DNA of 64,000 nt from CALECP01 sp964389925 (GTDB taxonomy: Bacteria; Chloroflexota; Anaerolineae; Promineifilales; Promineifilaceae): positions 1 to 64,000 of the forward strand of contig CAYMGE010000009.1 of the NCBI GenBank assembly GCA_964389925.1, in the 5' to 3' direction. Made by a program: the position numbers and the translations under genes. The notes under the pieces were generated by a model. The model did no database searches and had not been told where the DNA came from. It worked only from the letters and a program-made list of their open reading frames with translations. Shown piece by piece: positions 17,673-23,670 of the stretch. The number at the start of each line of letters is the position of its first letter. Position 1 is the stretch's first letter.

Positions 17673-18779
17673 TTATGGCTGCATTTGCAAGAAGGAACGG
17701 TGCGCGTGGTTGACAAGGGGGCGTAACGCTTTTTGCATGAGTGCGAAGTTTGCTTGCGTATCGACTGTCCCGACAGCCTGTTGCAACCTGTTCAGCGTCG
17801 GCAACGTATCATTGACACCCAGCCAAGCTAAATTGTAGCTAAACTGGCTAAACGTTCCGCCATTGAGACAGTAGTGAATCAAGGGTCGGTTGCGATCCAA
17901 ATAAATGGTAACGGCCGATTCATATTGTGCCACGTTTATCCAAGCACTATTCGGTATGTTGGAAAATTTAGGAGCCAGCGCGACGAGTAAATAGTTATTG
18001 AAGTAAGCCTCGCAAGCACCTGTTGCCCCCCCACTGAGTTTTGGCAAGAGCTTTTGTGTGGCGTGAACGGCCGTATAGATGGTGTTGACAGAAACGGCGA
18101 ACTCGGCCGAATCCCAAATCCGTGCTGCTGGCCCGATTCCAATCGGCTCCTCAACATGACCCAATTCAAATAAAACGCGCGGCTCTGCACGCGGCCCTTC
18201 ATAATCTAGGAACAAATCGCTGCTCGTGATTGGTTCAGGTGTTGCAACGGTGGTAGGCGTTGGCGAGCTGGGGACAGCGGCGGTGGGGGGCATGTCAACG
18301 ACTGGCACATCATCAGGAAACAGGACAGCATCAACCACGTGCAACACGCCATTTGCACCAACTTGTTCAGTCTCTACAAACGTCGCTTTGCCATTAAATG
18401 AAGCTGTGCCATTTAGGTCGATCACTTGAATCGGTTGCCCCAGTGCGGTTCCAAGAAGCGTGTAGTTAGACAGATTGGCCGAATGAACCGCACCATGCAC
18501 AACGTGATACAAAACAAGTTGTCGCTTTTGCATTGCATCGAGGGTAGCCAGTCGTGCTTCAGCCGCTGAAAACGCGGCATCACTTGGTGCAATCAGTGTA
18601 AAAGGCCCGTGCTGATCGAGAAGCTCTGTTAACTCCGTTTCGGCAATCAGGGCAGTCATCTCTGTCAACATAGGCTGTTGATTACTAAAGGTCAAAATGG
18701 AGGGTTCGGCCGAAAATGCACCACGCCATCCTAAAATCACGACAAGTACGATTAGAAAAGAGCCAACTAAATTCTTCAT
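17673..18779 (-). CDS. Secreted protein with N-terminal fasciclin (FAS1) domain
   Basis: 368 aa with a signal peptide (MKNLVGSFLIVLVVILGWRGAFSA) and GGAG nine bases before the ATG. A FAS1 domain spans about 35-155: LLDQHGPFTLIAPSDAAF, LVLYHVVHG and the final NGVLHVVDAVLFPDDV are the H1 and H2 signatures. A Pro/Thr linker (about 160-195) leads to a C-terminal domain of about 170 aa (LFLDYEGPRAEPRVLFELGHVEEP...) that I do not recognise; it has two Cys. Adhesion or surface role by FAS1 family only. Confidence 0.85.
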   Translation of the reverse strand: MKNLVGSFLIVLVVILGWRGAFSAEPSILTFSNQQPMLTEMTALIAETELTELLDQHGPFTLIAPSDAAFSAAEARLATLDAMQKRQLVLYHVVHGAVHSANLSNYTLLGTALGQPIQVIDLNGTASFNGKATFVETEQVGANGVLHVVDAVLFPDDVPVVDMPPTAAVPSSPTPTTVATPEPITSSDLFLDYEGPRAEPRVLFELGHVEEPIGIGPAARIWDSAEFAVSVNTIYTAVHATQKLLPKLSGGATGACEAYFNNYLLVALAPKFSNIPNSAWINVAQYESAVTIYLDRNRPLIHYCLNGGTFSQFSYNLAWLGVNDTLPTLNRLQQAVGTVDTQANFALMQKALRPLVNHAHRSFLQMQP

Positions 18780-19113
18780 TTGTCCATTCTCCGTGTTCTA
18801 CTGAAGCACGGTCTATCTGTGCAATATAAATTAGCTCATCCGCGACTTATGGATGAAAAATCAGTATAACAAACGGTGGGGCTATCGCGTAGTGGGGTGC
18901 GGTAAATTTACGCGGGATTTTACTGTTGATGAGGTCAGTCTTTGACAGCTCTAGGATTTTTGCTGCTTCATCTGATGAGCTACTTAAGCGCAGAAAAATC
19001 GCGCTCGCCAAATGGCGTGTGCTATACTGTGCGTGAGGTGAATTTATGGTCGTGATGACTTTAGAACTATCTGAAAAATTTGTACACGCGACAAAACGAC
19101 GACAATCTTTGTA
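18780..19113. other. 334-base intergenic gap between divergent genes
   Basis: Holds the promoters of the FAS1 gene (minus) and the LhgO-like gene (plus). A TGCTATACT extended -10 is at 19020-19028 and a 22-codon upstream frame at 19046-19114. No RNA gene or long repeat was recognised in 18850-19015. A 154-aa minus-strand frame across 18847-19311 is antisense to the oxidase start and has no coding character. Confidence 0.6.
19020..19028 (+). promoter_or_regulatory. Candidate extended -10 (TGC TATACT)
   Basis: TGCTATACT, 18 bases ahead of the short upstream frame and 86 bases ahead of the oxidase start. No clear -35. Confidence 0.4.
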
Positions 19114-19114
19114 A
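19046..19114 (+). CDS. Possible 22-aa upstream peptide overlapping the oxidase start
   Basis: ATG at 19046 is preceded by GAGGTG at five bases. It encodes MVVMTLELSEKFVHATKRRQ plus two residues and stops in TAATG, so its stop overlaps the start of the next gene by one base. This layout suits translational coupling or a remnant of an antitoxin-like gene (MTLELS-type start). Expression is unproven. Confidence 0.3.
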   Translation: MVVMTLELSEKFVHATKRRQSL

Positions 19115-20325
19115 TGCAATCGGCCGATCTCATCATCATCGGTGGCGGCATCATTGGCCTCGCCACCGCCTATTACGCCAGCCAAATACCCCAACAGAAG
19201 ATCATTCTGCTCGAAAAAGAGCCTGACATCGCCCAACATCAGTCGAGACAGAATTGGAGCATGATCGAACTCGGCGCACGCTTTGAAGCCAACACTCATG
19301 CAGCTTATCATCTACGCTATGGGATGCGCCTATTGCGCGATTTTTGTGAGCGGGAAAAAATTAAAATTGTGGATCGTTCGCTGCTTTATATAGCAGCAGA
19401 TGCAGAGGATTTATCTTCGCTACGCGAAGTGCAAAGACGCGCAGTGGCAGGAGGGGTCTCTACAGAATGGGTTACAGATGTTCGCGCTATCGAACCTCAC
19501 GCCAGTGGAACGGCAGGACTTTTATTCTCAGATAGTGGTATTTTCAGTCCGCAGGAAGTGACTCGTCGTTTTGCGCTACGCTTTGAGATGAACGGTGGAC
19601 GCATTTTAACGAATCAGCGCGTTCTCGGTTTACAAGAGCGCGATGAGGGTGTCATCGTACAGACTAAAAAAGAGACGTGGGTTACAAAACACGTGGTGAA
19701 TGCGGCCGGTCTCTACGCAGATCGATTAGCAGCTAAAATGGATGTTATAACCTTAGAAACAATTGTGCCATTTCGCGGTGAAGGGTTCACACTGAAACCA
19801 CATGCTGCCTATCTGTGCCACAGTATCATTTTGCCATCGACCGATCTCACTTTACCATTTAACGGCATTGGGTTGACGCGCACACAGGATGGCACGGTCT
19901 TTGCTGGAACAAATGCAGTTATGGCTGGTGGACGAGAACAGCGACGCAAAGGGCAAATTAGTCTGCGGACATCGGCCGAAAATCTCCTCTCCCCCGCCGT
20001 GCGTAAGTTGACGCGCCGTCATTTTCAAACCGCGCTCTGGGAACAACGCCGCTCCTTTAGCCGCGATCTCTTCGCCCTTACACTCCAACGTCTCGTTCCC
20101 GCCATAACCAAACATGATCTACAACGCGCACCTGCTAGCACACAGGGCTTTGCTCTACGCGAAGATGGCACATTTATCAATGACTTTGTTTTTGCGGAAA
20201 CGCCGCGCACGTTTCATGTATTGAGTGTGGCAAATGGAGGGGCGACGGCGGGGCTGAGTATCGGCCGCATGATCGCCGATACAACACATAACAAGCTGAC
20301 AGAACAAAAAAAGCTCCTCGGATAG
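19114..20325 (+). CDS. FAD-dependent oxidoreductase, divergent L-2-hydroxyglutarate oxidase-like
   Basis: 403 aa of the DAO family: N-terminal FAD dinucleotide-binding motif LIIIGGGIIGLATAYYASQ with LLEKEPDIAQHQS, a later VVNAAGLYADRLA, and the C-terminal GGATAGLSIGRMIA. Length and overall plan fit LhgO/L-2-hydroxyglutarate dehydrogenase, which oxidises L-2-hydroxyglutarate to 2-oxoglutarate. However, the usual NSGVIHSG-type stretch is NWSMIELG here and the region after it (residues about 45-65) is unusual, so the substrate is uncertain. Alternatives are other small DAO-family oxidases. The reading frame is intact. The stop codon lies inside the terminator hairpin. Confidence 0.72.
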   Translation: MQSADLIIIGGGIIGLATAYYASQIPQQKIILLEKEPDIAQHQSRQNWSMIELGARFEANTHAAYHLRYGMRLLRDFCEREKIKIVDRSLLYIAADAEDLSSLREVQRRAVAGGVSTEWVTDVRAIEPHASGTAGLLFSDSGIFSPQEVTRRFALRFEMNGGRILTNQRVLGLQERDEGVIVQTKKETWVTKHVVNAAGLYADRLAAKMDVITLETIVPFRGEGFTLKPHAAYLCHSIILPSTDLTLPFNGIGLTRTQDGTVFAGTNAVMAGGREQRRKGQISLRTSAENLLSPAVRKLTRRHFQTALWEQRRSFSRDLFALTLQRLVPAITKHDLQRAPASTQGFALREDGTFINDFVFAETPRTFHVLSVANGGATAGLSIGRMIADTTHNKLTEQKKLLG

Positions 20326-20340
20326 AAGAGCTTTTGTTCA
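20303..20340. terminator. Terminator between convergent oxidase and sulfurtransferase genes
   Basis: Hairpin AAAAAGCTC/GAGCTTTT with A- and T-rich flanks on both sides, so it could serve both strands. Confidence 0.6.
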
Positions 20341-20368
20341 ATTTATTCAAGCGTGGCGCTTGTTGTGA

Positions 20369-21232
20369 TTATGCGGCCGAAGGATTCTCAATCGGAACCC
20401 CAACCAAATTCCCCCACTCTGTCCACGATCCATCATAGTTACGCACTGACGGATAGCCAAGTAGGTAGTTCAACACAAACCACGTATGTGAGCTGCGCTC
20501 CCCGATGCGGCAATACGCAACGACCGAATCACTCGATTTTAACCCTTTCTCACCTTCGTAAATCGCTCGCAAATCATCGGCATTTTTGAAAGTGCTATCC
20601 GCATTCGCTGCGCGTGACCATGGGACATTTGCTGCACCTTTGATATGACCGCCACGTAACGCACCTTCCTGCGGTGAGCCGGGCATGTGTAGCAATTCGC
20701 CGCTAAACTCTTGTGGGCTGCGAACATCAACCAATGGTTGCCCCGCCTTGACGTGCTCTAAAACCTGGTCGCGGAAAGCGCGGATTTTGTAGTCAGCGCG
20801 GGCGTTGGGTGTATACTCTGCGCGATCAAATGAAGGGACTTCGCGCGTCATTTCGCGCTCTTCGGCCGACCATTTCGCCCGTCCGCCATCCATAATGCGA
20901 CAATCTTCATGTCCGAACAGCTTGAATACCCACAGCGCATAGGTCGCCCACCAGTTATGTTTATCACCGTAGAACACAACCGTCGTATCGTTGCTGATAC
21001 CATTCTTCGCGCACAGTTCTGCAAATTGCTCTGCGCTCAAATAGTCGCGGCGCACTGCATCATTCAAATCTTGCTGCCAGTCAATGTTAACGGCATTAGG
21101 GATATGCCCCGTGCTATAGAGCAAAACATCCTCATTTGATTCAACCAGTCTCACGCTCTCATCGTTCAAGTGTTCAGCAACCCAGTCAGTGCTGACGAGT
21201 ACTTCGGGGTGTGCATAGCCTTTATCAGACAT
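20369..21232 (-). CDS. Two-domain sulfurtransferase (rhodanese, SseA type)
   Basis: 287 aa with two rhodanese domains (about 10-130 and 150-280). The second carries the active-site Cys241 in VVAYCRIGERSSHTW. The loop CRIGERS is of the thiosulfate-type rather than the CGSGVT of mercaptopyruvate enzymes. The first domain, with GDKHNWWATYALWVFKLFGH and MDGGRAKW, is the inactive half. It lies at the 3' side of the suf operon on the same strand but behind that operon's terminator, with its own upstream palindrome. A sulfur-supply role for Fe-S assembly is possible but unproven. Confidence 0.9.
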   Translation of the reverse strand: MSDKGYAHPEVLVSTDWVAEHLNDESVRLVESNEDVLLYSTGHIPNAVNIDWQQDLNDAVRRDYLSAEQFAELCAKNGISNDTTVVFYGDKHNWWATYALWVFKLFGHEDCRIMDGGRAKWSAEEREMTREVPSFDRAEYTPNARADYKIRAFRDQVLEHVKAGQPLVDVRSPQEFSGELLHMPGSPQEGALRGGHIKGAANVPWSRAANADSTFKNADDLRAIYEGEKGLKSSDSVVAYCRIGERSSHTWFVLNYLLGYPSVRNYDGSWTEWGNLVGVPIENPSAA

Positions 21233-21249
21233 TACTCTCTCCTATCAAT

Positions 21250-21266
21250 GCTGTCATTATGACAGC
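21250..21266. promoter_or_regulatory. 17-base palindrome GCTGTCAT-T-ATGACAGC
   Basis: Perfect inverted repeat with one central base, 18 bases upstream of the sulfurtransferase start. Position and size fit a dimeric regulator's operator. An alternative is part of a 5' leader hairpin. Confidence 0.4.
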
Positions 21267-21275
21267 GTTTCCAAA

Positions 21276-21308
21276 TAAAAACGGTGGTTACCTCATGGCA
21301 ACCACCGT
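21276..21308 (-). terminator. Rho-independent terminator of the suf operon
   Basis: Nine-base stem ACGGTGGTT/AACCACCGT followed on the minus strand by TTTTTATTT, 84 bases after the cupin gene stop. Confidence 0.8.
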
Positions 21309-21391
21309 CTGTTAAAATTTCTTATACTAAACAGCCAGCAGTTACCCTTTTGCAGGGAAACAACAACAGTACGCTTCTACATGTTGCATTC

Positions 21392-21718
21392 TCACGGCTG
21401 CTCACCACCTTCGGGGCCGTAGAAAAAGACCCATGTGGCAAAATCATCTGTAAAATCTTCAAAGCGATGGACAACACCAGCAGGGACAAATAGCACCTCG
21501 CCAACTTCAACAGGCTGCCGTTCGCCATCGTTTAGGAACGTGCCAGAGCCAGAAGCGATGACATAAAGCTCGTCGCGGGTATGAGGTTGCTGTCTGTCGA
21601 TCTTATCAGGCTTGTAAAGCTCGACTTCGAGCGTTCCATGTTTGAAGAGTACGGCGAAGGGTTGCTCGGCCGATTCTACCGCCGCCAACCCATTTGCTAT
21701 TGTCATGCGTGCCATCAT
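21392..21718 (-). CDS. Cupin-domain protein at the end of the suf operon
   Basis: 108 aa, a single small cupin barrel: HTRDELYVIASGSGTF and PVEVGEVLFVPAGVVHRFE give the two cupin motifs (metal ligands His46, Glu50 and the His of VVHRF). The ATG overlaps the sufD stop in TAATG, so translation is coupled. Its role is unknown. Its fixed position behind sufD suggests a contribution to metal or cluster handling, which is inference. Confidence 0.85.
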   Translation of the reverse strand: MMARMTIANGLAAVESAEQPFAVLFKHGTLEVELYKPDKIDRQQPHTRDELYVIASGSGTFLNDGERQPVEVGEVLFVPAGVVHRFEDFTDDFATWVFFYGPEGGEQP

Positions 21719-23007
21719 TACGCCTGCGCCTTTTCGAGAATTCGCTCCGAAATTCGCTGACGCACACCTTCAAATGGAATGCGTTGCATAATCGGGTCGA
21801 AGAACCCTTCAACCATAATCTGCTCGGCAATTTTGCGCTCGATGCCACGACTCATCAGATAGAAAATTTCCGTTTCTTCCAGTTTGCCAATCGTGCTAGC
21901 ATGTGTACAAGCAACATCATCTGCCTCGATTTCCAAGCCCGGAATGCTATCTGCGCGGGCGTTGCGGTCGAGAATCAGGTTGCGGTTTGTCTGCAAGCCG
22001 TCAATGCGCTGTGAATCGGGCAGGGCTTTGATCATCCCTTGCCAAACGGTGCGTGAATGGCCTTTGAGTGCGCCTTTGTAGAGGAGGTCAGAGTTAGTAT
22101 CGGCCGCATTATGATTCTGCTGTGTATCCAGATCGAAATGCTGACGACCATCGGTAAAGAACAGTCCCGACATCTGAGCATACGCACCCGGTTTATCCAA
22201 CTCAATTGTCTGAAATGCCTTGGTCAGGCGTGTCCCCATCAGGCTGGTTACCCACTGGAGTTTGGCATCTCGGCCGACGCGCCCACGCTCATGCGTAAAC
22301 AGCCACATATTTTTGTCAAAATCTTGCAGCGAAACGTAGGTCAGATTGGCATTGTCACCGACGAGCAGTTCAACGACACCGTTGTGCATCGCGTTACCTT
22401 CAGTGTTAGAGCCATACTCATCCACAATAATCGCTTCAGCACCTTCTTCTAGCACGATCAGCGTGTGCGTGAACGTCTTGCCATTGACCGACCAAAGCGC
22501 ACTGTGTAGCGCACCCGCATTGACGTTCTTTGGCACATAGACAAACAATCCACCACGCCAAAATGCGCCGTGCATGGCGGCAAATTTGCCATCTGTCACT
22601 GGCACGCCATCTGTCATGAAGTATTTCTGTACCAGTTCTGGATGCTCACGCACGGCGGCACTCATATCGGCAAAGATGACACCTTTCTCCTTCAGCTCGT
22701 CGCTGACCTCGAAACGCTGTACCTCGCCGTCGATCTGCATCAGCAGGCCACCAGCCGCATCTTCCGTTAATTGTGCCGCCAGATAGTCTGGGGCATCAGC
22801 GTCTAAATTTGCCTCACCATTGACCGAGGGAGCGAAATTTTTCGGCCGAAAGCGGCGCAAATTTGTGCGTCGCCAAGCCTCTTCTTCCGTTGTCGGAATG
22901 GGCGTTTGTTCGTATACCTCAAACGCATTCAAACGAAAATCCCGCATCCAATCGGGTTCGTTGAGGTGATTTGAGAGTTCTGTTACTTGTTCTTTTGTAA
23001 AGGACAT
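21718..23007 (-). CDS. sufD: Fe-S cluster assembly scaffold subunit SufD
   Basis: 429 aa, the usual SufD length, with the right-handed beta-helix SufBD core (LIVLEEGAEAIIVDEYGS, FFTDGRQHFDLDTQQNHNAADTNSDLLYKGAL, RTVWQGMIKALPDSQRIDGLQTNRNLIL) and the conserved end CTHASTIGKLEETEIFYLMSRGI. It partners SufB and SufC in the SufBC2D scaffold. In this window it is separated from sufB by a toxin-antitoxin-like pair, 5 bases from the last of these. It ends in a TAATG overlap with the cupin gene. Confidence 0.95.
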   Translation of the reverse strand: MSFTKEQVTELSNHLNEPDWMRDFRLNAFEVYEQTPIPTTEEEAWRRTNLRRFRPKNFAPSVNGEANLDADAPDYLAAQLTEDAAGGLLMQIDGEVQRFEVSDELKEKGVIFADMSAAVREHPELVQKYFMTDGVPVTDGKFAAMHGAFWRGGLFVYVPKNVNAGALHSALWSVNGKTFTHTLIVLEEGAEAIIVDEYGSNTEGNAMHNGVVELLVGDNANLTYVSLQDFDKNMWLFTHERGRVGRDAKLQWVTSLMGTRLTKAFQTIELDKPGAYAQMSGLFFTDGRQHFDLDTQQNHNAADTNSDLLYKGALKGHSRTVWQGMIKALPDSQRIDGLQTNRNLILDRNARADSIPGLEIEADDVACTHASTIGKLEETEIFYLMSRGIERKIAEQIMVEGFFDPIMQRIPFEGVRQRISERILEKAQA

Positions 23008-23012
23008 AATTT

Positions 23013-23291
23013 TTACATCGGCTGTAGCTCACGCTCATCAACCAACATTTCAAGTGTTGAAACCTTCTCTAAAAGCTGTGCATTTTCTGAACGGAGTTCT
23101 CCAAGCTCGCATAGGATTTTCTCCACTTCTATCACAAGAGTTTGCAACATATCGTGCATAGCAGCATCGCCAAGCGAATATGCTTGAGGCTCTGGCTGTG
23201 TGAGAATTTCGTCCGTGCGGCGTTCTAACTCTGCTCGCTGCTCTGGGGGCATTTTCCGAACAATTTTTGACCATGGATGATGTCCAGCCAT
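23013..23291 (-). CDS. Antitoxin-like protein lacking a helix-turn-helix, with coiled coil
   Basis: 92 aa from the ATG in TGATG, whose first base is the last of the toxin stop. The first 35 residues (HHPWSKIVRKMPPEQRAELERRTDEIL) resemble the N-terminal segment of XRE-type antitoxins that partner this toxin family (a W-x-I-x-x-K-M-x-P-E-x-R pattern). The expected HTH is absent. Instead about 45-90 forms a predicted coiled coil (LVIEVEKILCELGELRSENAQLLEKVSTLEMLV). Either a variant antitoxin or a degraded one. It has no CGGCCG motif. Position directly after the toxin, before sufD, supports a toxin-antitoxin pair in toxin-first order. Confidence 0.6.
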   Translation of the reverse strand: MAGHHPWSKIVRKMPPEQRAELERRTDEILTQPEPQAYSLGDAAMHDMLQTLVIEVEKILCELGELRSENAQLLEKVSTLEMLVDERELQPM

Positions 23292-23647
23292 CAAATTATT
23301 CCCTCATCTTTAAGCTCTTGCAGATAAACATCATAGAGTGAATCGGCAACAGCAATAAAAATATCATACCAACGCTCAACGCCACGCTTATTACCGCCTA
23401 TCAACAAAATAACGCTGCGTCTTGGATCAAAAGCATACATGATCCGATAAGGATCGCCTTTGTATTGCACACGCAATTCACGCATGTGAGAGTGACGAGA
23501 ACCAACGACCTTTGATGAATGCGGATAACCAAGGGCAATACCTTTGTCGATTATCCGCCCAACACCTCTACTAATGGCCTGCTGCTCACCCACTGAAAGA
23601 GTATCCCACCATTCTCCAAACTCATCGGTATACTTAACTTCCCACAT
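23291..23647 (-). CDS. RelE/ParE-family (HigB/Gp49-like) toxin inside the suf operon
   Basis: 118 aa with the compact RelE-type fold of the phage-derived Gp49/HigB group. It begins WEVKYTDEFGEWWDTL and has SKVVGSRHSHMRELRVQYKGDPYRIMYAFDPRRSVILLIGGNK, where the basic MRELR and RIMYAFD stretch is the family hallmark. These toxins usually act as ribosome-dependent mRNA nucleases. The gene starts 23 bases after sufB and overlaps the next gene by one base. No Shine-Dalgarno. The insertion splits sufB from sufD without breaking either. Confidence 0.85.
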   Translation of the reverse strand: MWEVKYTDEFGEWWDTLSVGEQQAISRGVGRIIDKGIALGYPHSSKVVGSRHSHMRELRVQYKGDPYRIMYAFDPRRSVILLIGGNKRGVERWYDIFIAVADSLYDVYLQELKDEGII

Positions 23648-23670
23648 CGCAGCAATGATACCAATTCTAC

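Noticed and set aside
18847..19311. 154-aa minus-strand frame
   Set aside because: Antisense to the start of the LhgO-like gene, no ribosome site and no recognisable protein features.
19230..19320. Possible frameshift in the LhgO-like gene
   Set aside because: Other frames in the region do not give the missing motif and the Asn and Gly of the family still align in frame, so it reads as divergence.
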